A DNA stretch of 33,680 bases from positions 1 through 33,680 of the forward strand of contig REBL01000119.1 in assembly GCA_007692755.1 (NCBI GenBank), given 5' to 3'. A program made the translations under genes and the position numbers. Within the stretch, counting starts at the first letter, position 1. Every line of letters starts with the position of its first letter. This DNA comes from Nodularia sp. (in: cyanobacteria) (lineage in GTDB: Bacteria; Cyanobacteriota; Cyanobacteriia; Cyanobacteriales; Nostocaceae). The notes beneath the pieces were generated by a model. The model was given only the letters and a program-made list of their open reading frames with translations, made no database searches and had not been told where the DNA came from. Shown in pieces: positions 1-8,021 of this stretch.

Positions 1-733
1 AACCTCTGACAGTCACAATATATTCTGGATGACTAGGGTCTTCTTCTAGTTTTTCACGTAACCAGCGGATATGAACATCTACAGTTTTACTGTCGCCAAC
101 AAATTCTGGTCCCCAAACCTGATCTAGCAATTGCTCGCGAGACCAAACTCGGCGGGCATAACTCATAAACAGTTCCAACAAGCGAAACTCTTTTGGAGAC
201 AAATTTACTTCTTGATCTCGAACCAGCACACGGCACTCTTGGGGATTTAACGTGACATTCTTATGTTTTAATACTTGTAGTTGTGGCAAGCTACTTAAGC
301 GTTGGCGACGGAGTAGAGCGCGACAACGAGCTACTAACTCCCTCATGCTAAAGGGTTTAGTCAGATAGTCATCTGCTCCTACTTCTAACCCTAAAACGCG
401 ATCAGTTTCACTACCTTTAGCGCTGAGAATCAAAATTGGTACTGGATTTCCTTGATGACGCAGCAAGCGGCAGATATCTAGCCCATTAATATGAGGTAGC
501 ATCAAATCAAGAATTATTAAGTCAAACGGAGATTCCCCAGAGTTGGGTTCACAACTTTTCAGATATTCTACAGCCGACCGCCCGTCAGGGGCAGTGATTA
601 CGCCAAAACCTTCTTCTTCCAATGCTACAGCTAGCATCTCTTGGATTAATTCTTCATCTTCTACCACTAGAATACGGCTCGTTTGTCCGATTTCTGCTCT
701 GGTAGAGTACTTGATTGATTCACTGGTATACAT
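1..733 (-). CDS. OmpR/PhoB-family response regulator (3' end cut by window edge)
   Basis: DNA-binding two-component response regulator. The start at 733 gives MYTSESIKYS; the reading frame runs off the window after VTVRG, so only the last few residues of the usual TVRGxGYRF ending are missing. The receiver domain spans about residues 19-135, with acidic pair E25/D26, phospho-acceptor D76 (ILDLMLP), S104 and K126 (LTKPF). A winged-helix OmpR domain follows (SPKEFRLLELF, then the SREQLLDQVWG and VDVHIRWLREKL helices). The cognate kinase is not in the window. Gene order towards rne matches my memory of Anabaena PCC 7120 all4312 (nrrA, the NtcA-controlled nitrogen regulator), and an NtcA-like box lies about 110 bp upstream. 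Family assignment is secure; nrrA identity is inference, and a SphR-like regulator is the alternative. Confidence 0.9.
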   Translation of the reverse strand, partial: MYTSESIKYSTRAEIGQTSRILVVEDEELIQEMLAVALEEEGFGVITAPDGRSAVEYLKSCEPNSGESPFDLIILDLMLPHINGLDICRLLRHQGNPVPILILSAKGSETDRVLGLEVGADDYLTKPFSMRELVARCRALLRRQRLSSLPQLQVLKHKNVTLNPQECRVLVRDQEVNLSPKEFRLLELFMSYARRVWSREQLLDQVWGPEFVGDSKTVDVHIRWLREKLEEDPSHPEYIVTVRG

Positions 734-841
734 TGATATCACAAAAATCTAGGTTTCTGGTTGTATCAATTAACATTTTGGAATTAATTATCTAATCTCA
801 GTAGCTTTATGTCTCTACCGTAGTGAATTCTTTTGCCAAAA

Positions 842-855
842 GTAACATATATAAC
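842..855 (-). promoter_or_regulatory. NtcA-like box upstream of the response regulator
   Basis: Read on the minus strand this is GTT-N8-TAC, one mismatch from the NtcA consensus GTA-N8-TAC. It is followed 19 nt downstream by TACGGT, which fits a TAN3T -10 box. NtcA-activated promoters usually have a slightly larger gap (about 20-23 nt), so this is a candidate only. It would fit if the gene is nrrA, which is under NtcA control in Anabaena. Confidence 0.35.
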
Positions 856-1005
856 AATACATTATAAATACCTGTAATTGCAAGCTGCCAATAGTATTTT
901 CAACAACTTCTTAGCCTACAAGCTAGAACGCAAAGGTGGAAAGATAATTATTAGAGCTGAGGGTATAGGAGGGGCGAGGGGCGACCCTCAAACCCTACCC
1001 GCTCT

Positions 1006-1122
1006 TTAGTGACCTGTTTTATCTGGTCTACCGTTATTCAAAGGTCTTTTTTTATCATCATTTGTTGTTTCATTAAGTTTTTTGTTACCTGGTTGGTTGG
1101 AATTGGGTTGTTGGTTAGACAT
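1006..1122 (-). CDS. Small hydrophilic protein, 38 aa, unknown function
   Basis: A short ORF runs from ATG at 1122 to TAA at 1006 and encodes 38 residues. It is very rich in Asn, Gln, Lys and Pro (starts MSNQQPNSNQPG, ends RPLNNGRPDKTGH), with no hydrophobic segment and no cysteine, so it would be a soluble, probably disordered peptide. The upstream sequence has only a weak purine stretch (gtgaag) as ribosome-binding site. It stands alone between the response regulator and the DUF4079 gene, on their strand. The composition looks designed rather than random, since this AT-rich spacer would normally be full of stops. I do not recognise a family. Confidence 0.45.
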   Translation of the reverse strand: MSNQQPNSNQPGNKKLNETTNDDKKRPLNNGRPDKTGH

Positions 1123-1305
1123 AAGACTTCACTTGAAAATTAACTACAAATTCATATACAGCTAGGATATGAGCAATTCCTGAAAAGAGCCAAAATATTC
1201 TCAACCGTCAAGCCCTACTTAGTGAAATGTATATTTATTGACTTATATATTTTGGTGAACTGAAAGATGAAATTGATCATCGAAAACTTTTATTATTGTA
1301 ATTTT

Positions 1306-1767
1306 CTAAGGTAAATACTTTTGTACTACAATCCAACCAGTCAGGGATACCCAAGTAAAACCGCCAAAGAGAATAATATTCACACCAATATGTAAGGGTC
1401 TAGCCCAAGAACGCCGAGTGCTGATTTGTGTAGCGCTCAAAGCAGAAAGCAAAACCAACACTACTACTATTAACCCAGCCACTAAGTGTGATGAGTGTCC
1501 CAAGGAACCAAAGTGTCCGAAAGTGCCAACGATGCCAATGGCTAACAGTAGTAGCACTAAACCAACCATAGTGATGCCAATTATATAGTGGAGCGATCGC
1601 ATCTCCCCTCGTCCGCCCATAAACCACGGAAAACTAGGTAACTGTTGCGAATTTCTTTCCCGAAACATCCAAATCCCCGTAAGTGCTAGCAGCAAGTACG
1701 CCAGTATCGACAACCCCATCGACCAAGCGGCTATTTTCCACAACCAAATAAAAGAAGGCAAATTCAT
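1306..1767 (-). CDS. DUF4079-family membrane protein
   Basis: A 153-residue integral membrane protein of a cyanobacterial family of unknown function. I chose ATG at 1767 (MNLPSFIWLWKIAAW); the longer reading begins at a TTG inside the terminator hairpin of the upstream gene and is unlikely. Four hydrophobic segments are visible: the N-terminal WKIAAWSMGLSILAYLLLAL, the segment after LHYIIG, the segment after SSHLVAG, and the C-terminal NIILFGGFTWVSLTGWIVV. Conserved histidines sit at or near membrane borders (LHYIIG, HFGSLGHSSH, LHIG), a pattern suggesting a b-type cytochrome-like or metal-binding role; that is inference only. No operon partner is evident because a terminator precedes it. Confidence 0.75.
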   Translation of the reverse strand: MNLPSFIWLWKIAAWSMGLSILAYLLLALTGIWMFRERNSQQLPSFPWFMGGRGEMRSLHYIIGITMVGLVLLLLAIGIVGTFGHFGSLGHSSHLVAGLIVVVLVLLSALSATQISTRRSWARPLHIGVNIILFGGFTWVSLTGWIVVQKYLP

Positions 1768-1790
1768 AACGTTAATTGTAACCAATGACC

Positions 1791-1822
1791 AAACAAAAAG
1801 GGTTGCTGAATTTCGCAACCCT
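1791..1822 (-). terminator. Rho-independent terminator after the DUF1830 gene
   Basis: On the minus strand a perfect 8-bp stem AGGGTTGC/GCAACCCT with an 8-nt loop is followed directly by TTTTTGTTT. It lies 24 nt past the stop of the DUF1830 gene and separates it from the DUF4079 gene. Confidence 0.85.
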
Positions 1823-1846
1823 CACGTTATCTAAAATTGTTTTTTT

Positions 1847-2239
1847 TTAATCAATTGATCCAAAGCCAGCAATTGTTAAGGGTTTTGTACTATTTTGAAT
1901 TTTTGTATTAATTGACTGCACTATTGGTTTTTTACTGATAGTGTCGATGCCGATTGAGTCTGTATGAAATTCACTACTGCTAGGCTCATTAATAGCAAGG
2001 CGATCGCACGCAATTGTATCAGACAAAATTGCACTGGCCATCATCCCCGTATGAATCTCCATTTGAGCTTGTAGAGGAGCTTCAAACACAAGGCGCTGTC
2101 CAGGAAAAACAACTCTTTCAAAGTACCAGTTGGCAATATTGCAGATGCGAGCTATCTGGATTTTGCTCGTAGCATTGACGTAGCAACAAAGGATATTCCC
2201 TGATTGCTCCGGTGGTAGAGGATCTAATATTTGAGCCAT
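1847..2239 (-). CDS. DUF1830 domain-containing protein
   Basis: A 130-residue soluble cyanobacterial protein. The DUF1830 core covers about residues 12-85 and is recognisable by NILCCYVNATSKIQIARI, the NWYFERVVFPGQR segment and the EIHTGMMASAILSD segment. The C-terminal 45 residues are low in conservation and rich in Ser, Thr and Ile. The CCY pair near residue 18 is a family feature. Function is unknown; the family is close to exclusive to cyanobacteria. The gene is monocistronic, ended by the hairpin at 1791-1822. Nothing in the upstream 550 bp identifies its regulation. Confidence 0.82.
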   Translation of the reverse strand: MAQILDPLPPEQSGNILCCYVNATSKIQIARICNIANWYFERVVFPGQRLVFEAPLQAQMEIHTGMMASAILSDTIACDRLAINEPSSSEFHTDSIGIDTISKKPIVQSINTKIQNSTKPLTIAGFGSID

Positions 2240-2794
2240 AACTGCGGAGGAGCTTTACGCCACAATTTTACATTACACCAGCAAAACTAACATTGCCTGA
2301 TCCCCAGATGCTGTAACTCCGACTACCAACTGAAAATTTCTACGCTATTTCTAGCTAAATATATGTTAAGTCTATGTTCAAGTTATGAAAATTTCACCAA
2401 AAAGCGCCGATTAGCCAAAATAATATAATACTCTAGGAAGATTTAATTTTTTTTTAACAATAAAAGTATTAAATGTACTTTCATCAGGCGAAGTCTGGCA
2501 ATTATTTTCTGAAACTTTCTCCACTACCAGGGAAGGTTTGTGTATTTCATCCATCCTCAAAATTACCAGCATGGATCATCGCTTAATCGTCAAACTCAAT
2601 GTTATGGTAAAGATATATAACAATTTTCTCATAAAATCTATCTATTTCCTTTGATGCCAAGCCAATTCAACTACCCCCACAATTGTTAACCCAGGCCGAA
2701 CTGCCAACCATAATTGTGACAAACACCGCAAACTAAAATAAACAAACAGTTTTAAACCCCAGCTCTCTCTATATTTTTCATAAAGAACTGCAAG
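2240..2794. other. Intergenic spacer, 555 bp, nothing recognised
   Basis: AT-rich spacer between the divergent DUF1830 and radical SAM genes, so it should hold promoters in both directions. It contains A/T runs around 2440-2475. I see no convincing ORF, RNA gene, repeat or operator. Confidence 0.6.
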
Positions 2795-4387
2795 ATGGAA
2801 GTTAAACAATCCATGATGGAAAATCGCATCCTCTACGTTCGCCTTCCGTGTAACCCCATCTTTCCCATTGGGGTCGTCTATCTTTCAGATCACGTCCACA
2901 AGCTATTTCCTGGCGTGGAACAGCGGATCTTTGATTTGGGAACAGTACCACCTTTAGATTACGCCTCCGCCCTAGATACCTGTATCGATGAATTTAAACC
3001 GACACTCCTAGTCTTTTCTTGGCGTGATATTCAAATTTATGCCCCAGTTGGTGGACGTGGTGGCAATCCCCTGCAAAACGCCTTTGAATTTTATTACGCC
3101 AATAATCCCCTGATTAAGTTACGTGGTGCATTCGGCGGTTTGCGAATTTTTATCGCTTACTACGTGGAATTGTGGCGTAACCAGGGATTAGTCAAACGCG
3201 GTTTACAACGCGCCCAGAAATATCATTCTGATGCCCGTGCCGTTGTCGGTGGTGGTGCAGTCAGCGTATTTTATGAACAATTGGGTAAAACTTTTCCCCC
3301 AAGAACAATTATTTCTGTGGGTGAAGGCGAAACTCTCCTAGAAAAACTTCTCAGTGGCAAAGACATTGATGATGAACGTTGCTATGTAGTCGGGGAAACT
3401 AAACCACGGCAACGCATGATTCATGAACAACCCACCCCCCTAGAAAAAACCGCCTGTAACTACGACTATATAGAAAGCATCTGGCCGGAATTTAACTTTT
3501 ACCTGCAAGAACAGGATTTTTATATAGGCGTACAAACCAAGCGCGGTTGTCCCCACAACTGTTGTTATTGCGTCTATACCGTCGTCGAAGGTAAACAAGT
3601 ACGCATCAACCCAGCAGACGAAGTAGTCGCCGAGATGCGTCAATTATACGACCGCGGCATTCGCAATTTCTGGTTTACTGATGCTCAATTCATCCCCGCA
3701 CGTAAATTTATAGATGATGCTGTAGAACTTTTACAGAAAATCGTCGATTCGGGGATGACAGATATTCACTGGGCAGCATACATCAGAGCCGACAACCTCA
3801 CACCAGAGTTGTGTGATTTGATGGCTAAAACCGGGATGAATTACTTTGAAATCGGCATTACCAGTGGTTCTCAGGAACTCGTGCGGAAAATGCGGATGGG
3901 TTACAACTTACGAACCGTATTGCAAAACTGCCGTGACTTAAAAGCCGCTGGGTTTAACGATTTAGTTTCCGTCAACTACTCATTTAACGTCATTGACGAA
4001 CGTCCCGAAACCATTCGCCAAACCATCGCTTATCACCGCGAACTAGAAAAGATTTTTGGCGTTGATAAAGTTGAACCTGCCATTTTCTTTATTGGACTGC
4101 AACCCCATACCCACTTAGAAGAATATGCCTTTAAAGAAGGTATCCTCAAACCAGGGTATGACCCCATGAGCTTGATGCCGTGGACAGCTAAAAAACTTCT
4201 CTGGAATCCTGAACCCCTTGGTTCCTTCTTTGGGGAAGTCTGCTTGCAAGCTTGGCAACAAAACCCCAATGACTTTGGACGCGAAGTTATGAAAATCTTA
4301 GAAGAAAAATTGGGTTGTGCCGATTTGGAAGCAGCTCTTTCTGCACCTATGGAAAAGAAAGATAAACAGTTGGCGGGCATATCATAG
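2795..4387 (+). CDS. B12-binding-type radical SAM protein
   Basis: A 530-residue radical SAM enzyme of the BchE/P-methylase-like architecture. Residues about 1-215 form the cobalamin-binding-like region (PIFPIGVVYLSDHV near residue 21, VVGGGAVSVF near 150, VGEGETLLEKLL near 175). The radical SAM core follows, with the CX3CX2C iron-sulfur motif at C252, C256 and C259 (KRGCPHNCCYC) and the ITSGSQELVRKM segment downstream. I do not see the DxHxxG cobalamin-ligand motif in the N-terminal part, so B12 may not be bound base-off. The substrate is unknown. I recall close homologues being labelled as a photosystem II high-light-acclimation radical SAM protein, but cannot verify this. ATG at 2795 is used; ATGs at 2813 and 2816 are alternatives. 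It is transcribed alone. Confidence 0.8.
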   Translation: MEVKQSMMENRILYVRLPCNPIFPIGVVYLSDHVHKLFPGVEQRIFDLGTVPPLDYASALDTCIDEFKPTLLVFSWRDIQIYAPVGGRGGNPLQNAFEFYYANNPLIKLRGAFGGLRIFIAYYVELWRNQGLVKRGLQRAQKYHSDARAVVGGGAVSVFYEQLGKTFPPRTIISVGEGETLLEKLLSGKDIDDERCYVVGETKPRQRMIHEQPTPLEKTACNYDYIESIWPEFNFYLQEQDFYIGVQTKRGCPHNCCYCVYTVVEGKQVRINPADEVVAEMRQLYDRGIRNFWFTDAQFIPARKFIDDAVELLQKIVDSGMTDIHWAAYIRADNLTPELCDLMAKTGMNYFEIGITSGSQELVRKMRMGYNLRTVLQNCRDLKAAGFNDLVSVNYSFNVIDERPETIRQTIAYHRELEKIFGVDKVEPAIFFIGLQPHTHLEEYAFKEGILKPGYDPMSLMPWTAKKLLWNPEPLGSFFGEVCLQAWQQNPNDFGREVMKILEEKLGCADLEAALSAPMEKKDKQLAGIS

Positions 4388-4410
4388 GACACAGGGACTG
4401 AGGAATTTTA

Positions 4411-4512
4411 GATTTGGGATTTGGGATTTTGGATTAAACTGCAATCTAAAATACGTGCTGCATTAGCGAAGCATACGCAAATTCAAAATCTATTGACTGG
4501 GGACTGGGGATT
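4411..4512. repeat. Short tandem repeats (heptamer-like GATTTGG and ACTGGGG)
   Basis: At 4411-4435 degenerate tandem units of the form GATTTGG/GATTTTGG occur back to back, and at 4495-4512 GACTGGGGACTGGGGATT. These are the short tandemly repeated type common between genes of filamentous cyanobacteria. Related ACTGGGG units recur at 11960-11980 and, on the other strand, inside the coding sequence at 15917-15938. Confidence 0.6.
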
Positions 4513-4609
4513 TGACTAAATTAATAGCCTCTCATCCTAGCCCCCAATAACTAATAGCAGTTTTCTGTGAAAACCCAGATAAAAACTGAATTACAAATCA
4601 TGAAAGCCC

Positions 4610-5998
4610 ATGTTAGAAGGTTCAATATTACAACAACTGGAAACCGCACACCGCAATACTACTAGACCAATCCGATTTGGGGTTTATTACAAAAATACTT
4701 TAGTTTCTCTGTGCCATGCTCTAGAAGACCATATTTTAACCGAAGATAGTACACCCTTAGTAATCACTGCCTTTCAACAGGGTAAATGGTATCTGCAAGA
4801 AGCCGAAAGATACGCAGATATCGCTAAGTGTAGCCGCGAAATTGTGATCATGGCAGCTTCGGATGCTAGCTTTGCAGAACATCCCACCAGCCAACTCTCT
4901 AACGTGGATTTAGTGCCATTAAATTCAGGTGACCCGGTGGCTCAGGAATGGCACTTAATTATCTTGTCGCCAGAATACACAGCAATGGTACTTTGTCAAG
5001 AATTATCAGAGGCTGATTATGGTGCTGATGGCATACCAGCTTCAGATATTGAGCGTAAATTCTATGGTTTATGGACATTTGAGCCAGATTTAGTCCAAGA
5101 AACGGCACAATTAGCGATCGCGCACATCCAAAAATACAATCCAGAACTAGCACAACAACTCATCAACCACCAAAATGCCATACAGTCTCACCTAGCGACA
5201 TCAGAACATTTAAGTGCAGTTGTTTCCCGTGTCGTCGATTATCTCCAGACAGGACAGGATAATTTATCCATCCCCACCGCAATACGTCAACAAGCCTTAG
5301 ATCGCAACTTGGTTTCTAACGAAATCCAGGCATTTTTGCGGATGGCGCAACTAATGGATATGGCAGATGTCAACAATCCTATGGCCGCCGCCGAAGTCGT
5401 AGCACTTTCTGAGATCATGGGGCAGCTTTTAGAACTACCCGCATGGCAAATTAAACGATTGCGACTAGCAGGTTTTTTACATCGTATAGACCCACTGCAA
5501 AAAGCCGAAAGCCTCCTAACTCCCGGTACATCCACCCGCTACCAGGAACAAGCCCCCAATTGTCCCTTAACTTGTCCCCTAGTACCAGGAGCGCAGGTAT
5601 TAAGAACCATGCCCAGACTGCGAGCAATTGCCCAAATTATCACCCACCAAAGCGAATGGTGGAATGGTACAGGAGAACCAGCAAGTTTAGCTGGAGATGA
5701 AATTCCCTTAGAATCGAGAATTTTAGCCTTAGTTGCTGATTTTCAATGGCGAGTCAACAATATCAAAACATCCCAGAAAACTCGCGCCGAAATATTTGCT
5801 CAAGCTTTAGACGAATGCAGACAACAACAATCAACCCGCTTTGACCCTAAACTTGTAGATGCTCTGACTTTATTAGTTATGGGTTTACAGCAAGGGCTAG
5901 ACTTACCTCTGATGTCACCCAAAGTCAGCACAGGCGTATGGCTACTTGATTCTCAATGGGACAGCTACAGTAAAACAAGTACAGCACAGTTTACGTAA
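4610..5998 (+). CDS. DICT sensory domain plus degenerate HD-GYP-like protein
   Basis: A 462-residue signalling-type protein. Residues about 15-190 match the DICT sensory domain, which is often linked to two-component and cyclic-di-GMP proteins. Residues about 245-440 look like an HD-GYP domain that has lost key residues. The canonical HD doublet appears as LHRID (H291, R292), the HHExWDGTGYP motif reads HQSEWWNGTGEP, while the downstream IPLESRILALVADF remains well matched. It is therefore probably a non-catalytic c-di-GMP-related sensor or scaffold rather than a phosphodiesterase; this is inference. No transmembrane segment is seen. The upstream gap carries tandem repeats and the 3' side a repeat block, so it is likely monocistronic. 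Confidence 0.75.
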   Translation: MLEGSILQQLETAHRNTTRPIRFGVYYKNTLVSLCHALEDHILTEDSTPLVITAFQQGKWYLQEAERYADIAKCSREIVIMAASDASFAEHPTSQLSNVDLVPLNSGDPVAQEWHLIILSPEYTAMVLCQELSEADYGADGIPASDIERKFYGLWTFEPDLVQETAQLAIAHIQKYNPELAQQLINHQNAIQSHLATSEHLSAVVSRVVDYLQTGQDNLSIPTAIRQQALDRNLVSNEIQAFLRMAQLMDMADVNNPMAAAEVVALSEIMGQLLELPAWQIKRLRLAGFLHRIDPLQKAESLLTPGTSTRYQEQAPNCPLTCPLVPGAQVLRTMPRLRAIAQIITHQSEWWNGTGEPASLAGDEIPLESRILALVADFQWRVNNIKTSQKTRAEIFAQALDECRQQQSTRFDPKLVDALTLLVMGLQQGLDLPLMSPKVSTGVWLLDSQWDSYSKTSTAQFT

Positions 5999-6152
5999 GA
6001 CACTAAAGGGTGCAGAATGTGGGTTTTAGCGTTAGCGTAGCGCATACCGCAGAGGACACAGAGAGAGAAGAAAGAGTAGGAAAAAATTGGTTAACTGAAC
6101 TGTATTAACATAGGACAACTATTCCAAAACAGGATCAAACTTTTGAGTTTCC

Positions 6153-6288
6153 TAATTACGAATTACGAAGTACGTATCGCTAAAGCGAAAGCAAAGCTCC
6201 GCTTAAAGCGGAGCTATGCCGTAGGCTTTACGCGCAGCGTTTCTGATAGCGCAGCGTGGCGTTAGCCATAGGAAATATTACGAATTAC
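6153..6288. repeat. Composite extragenic repeat flanked by ATTACGAATTAC
   Basis: A repeat block between the DICT gene and the pentapeptide gene. It opens with TAATTACGAATTACGAA (6153-6169) and closes with ATTACGAATTAC (6277-6288). Between them lies a perfect 10-bp palindrome AGCTCCGCTT/AAGCGGAGCT with a one-base centre (6195-6215), plus GCG-rich repeat segments. A shorter member of the same family is found at 22407-22462. Confidence 0.75.
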
Positions 6289-6293
6289 CCCAG

Positions 6294-6929
6294 ATGAATA
6301 TTGAAGCCATTAAATCAGGAAAACTCAAACAACTCCCAGGTGCAAATTTAGAAGATGAGGAACTCTCTCATCTCGATTTAAGCCGGATCAATTTTGCAGG
6401 TGCTAACCTTGTCGGGACTAATTTCAAGAGTTCCAAACTCGAAGGCGCGCATTTCGAGGGAGCGAACTTAATGGGCGCAAACCTCCAAAAAACTGACTTG
6501 CGCGCGAACCTGATGGGCGCGAACTTAATGCAAGCAGACTTAACAAGTGCTGACTTGCGCGGTAGTAATTTGCGCGGCGCTAACTTGATGGGGGCTAAAC
6601 TCAGCGATGTCTGTTTGGCTGGCGCTTTCTTGAGTGGTGCAAACTTGATGAACGTCAACTTACAAGGCGTTGATTTACGCAGTGCTGACTTGCGCGGTGC
6701 AAACCTCACAGGAGCAAATCTTAAAGGTGCTGATTTGAGTCGCGCTGATTTGCAAGGGGCTTTATTAAATGAAGCCAATTTAGAAGAAGCGGACTTACGC
6801 AGGACAAATTTAGCGGGGGCGAACTTCACTGGCGCAAATTTACTCTGTGCAGAGTTAGAAGGAGCAAATTTGCGTGGGGTGAATTTAGATAAAGCTTGCT
6901 TGGTCGGTACAGTAGTTGAAATGACTTAG
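6294..6929 (+). CDS. Pentapeptide repeat protein
   Basis: A 211-residue protein of which about residues 17-205 are tandem A(N/D)LXX pentapeptides, expected to fold as a right-handed quadrilateral beta-helix. Examples are GANLVGTNF, SADLRGANL and GADLSRADL. There is no signal peptide or membrane segment, so it is probably cytosolic. Family members have varied or unknown roles, some as DNA mimics, and nothing here picks one. At residue 70 the pattern TDLR-ANLMG lacks one residue: the codon for the expected Gly after CGC at 6501-6503 is missing, which breaks the register. Its TAG stop overlaps the stop codon of the convergent AraC gene. Confidence 0.92.
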   Translation: MNIEAIKSGKLKQLPGANLEDEELSHLDLSRINFAGANLVGTNFKSSKLEGAHFEGANLMGANLQKTDLRANLMGANLMQADLTSADLRGSNLRGANLMGAKLSDVCLAGAFLSGANLMNVNLQGVDLRSADLRGANLTGANLKGADLSRADLQGALLNEANLEEADLRRTNLAGANFTGANLLCAELEGANLRGVNLDKACLVGTVVEMT

Positions 6930-7882
6930 TGATGAGAATAACCTTGATCATGTAGGTCTAAAATACCACCAATCTCTTGCCGATAACGCTTGGGGGTTGT
7001 ATTTAGCATTCGTCGAAACACAGATGTCATGTGACTCTGGTTGCCAAATCCTACTTCCCCCGCTACTTCTACCAGCGATTTACTTTGATTTTGTAAGAGT
7101 TGTTGGGCAAGTTCCAGCCGACATTTGAGGACATATTGATAGGGTGATAATCCAGTTGTGACTTTGAATGCTCTGGCAAAATGGTAAGGGCTGAATCCTA
7201 CCGTGGCGGCAATGCCCTCCAAGCTAAGTTCCTGTGACAGATGCGCTTTGACGTATTCTAAGACAGACTTTAACATATTTGGGGCTAAAAACTCTGGAGG
7301 ACGTTTTAGCTGTCCAGATAAATTTGAACGTCGGTAAATCATCTGTCCCAGCACTGCCGTTGCCACCGATTCTAAATAAAATACACCACCTAATTGTCCA
7401 TTATCAAAGAATTCTTGCATAGCGATCGCTACATTTAAACCCCAATGGGTTTTAGAAATTTGGCCAGGTTGTAACTCAATCATCTCTCCTTCTGCTTCTA
7501 CTGTGACTATGCGGGATAGAAAAGATGGCGAATATCCAAACACTACAAAACAAGAAGCATCTTCCACAGAACTATAGGTACTTCCTTGAGGCACAATATC
7601 AAAACCTCCTGGTAGCGCTTGGTAGGGTTGTAACCGATCAGTATTAAAAGCAGCAATTCCACTGCTGACACCAAAACTAGTGACCACAAGGTTAAGTGGT
7701 GAGCGAATATTGACTTCTAACTTTCCCGGCGGAATAATTGCTACCATCATCTCCGGTGTTTCTAGCCAGTGTCCCCATTGCGGTAGAACTTCTAATGGAG
7801 GCTGATCAAGGGGAATTTTATGCTCTGGGGGATTGAATAAAAATTCTTTGAGCCGATTCATCAGCAGAGGCGATGCTTCCAT
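6926..7882 (-). CDS. AraC-family transcriptional regulator
   Basis: A 318-residue regulator. The C-terminal AraC DNA-binding domain (about residues 204-306) carries two helix-turn-helix units: LSLEGIAATVGFSPYHFARAF and LVEVAGEVGFGNQSHMTSVF, ending in the family signature TPKRYRQE. The N-terminal 190 residues are the sensing part, with no recognised small-molecule motif. It is divergently transcribed from the DUF4336 gene across 139 bp, a layout typical of a regulator and its target. Its stop codon overlaps that of the pentapeptide gene (TTAG at 6926-6929). The effector is unknown. Confidence 0.92.
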   Translation of the reverse strand: MEASPLLMNRLKEFLFNPPEHKIPLDQPPLEVLPQWGHWLETPEMMVAIIPPGKLEVNIRSPLNLVVTSFGVSSGIAAFNTDRLQPYQALPGGFDIVPQGSTYSSVEDASCFVVFGYSPSFLSRIVTVEAEGEMIELQPGQISKTHWGLNVAIAMQEFFDNGQLGGVFYLESVATAVLGQMIYRRSNLSGQLKRPPEFLAPNMLKSVLEYVKAHLSQELSLEGIAATVGFSPYHFARAFKVTTGLSPYQYVLKCRLELAQQLLQNQSKSLVEVAGEVGFGNQSHMTSVFRRMLNTTPKRYRQEIGGILDLHDQGYSHH

Positions 7883-8021
7883 ACCTATTGTCTCAAAAAG
7901 TAGATTTTTATATTCCGCAAGAATTTAAAAGACAGTAACCCTGAAAACTCAGTATTTTCAAGGTGAGGATTTCGATTTGTGTAATTTTCAATGTCTTTTT
8001 TAATTCTAATGTCAACATACA

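Noticed and set aside
1768..1818. N-terminal extension of the DUF4079 protein from TTG 1818
   Set aside because: The extension is encoded by the upstream gene's terminator hairpin; ATG 1767 gives the expected family start.
6368..6829. 153-codon antisense ORF across the pentapeptide gene
   Set aside because: A mirror of the periodic repeat coding on the other strand; Lys/Ala-rich by construction.
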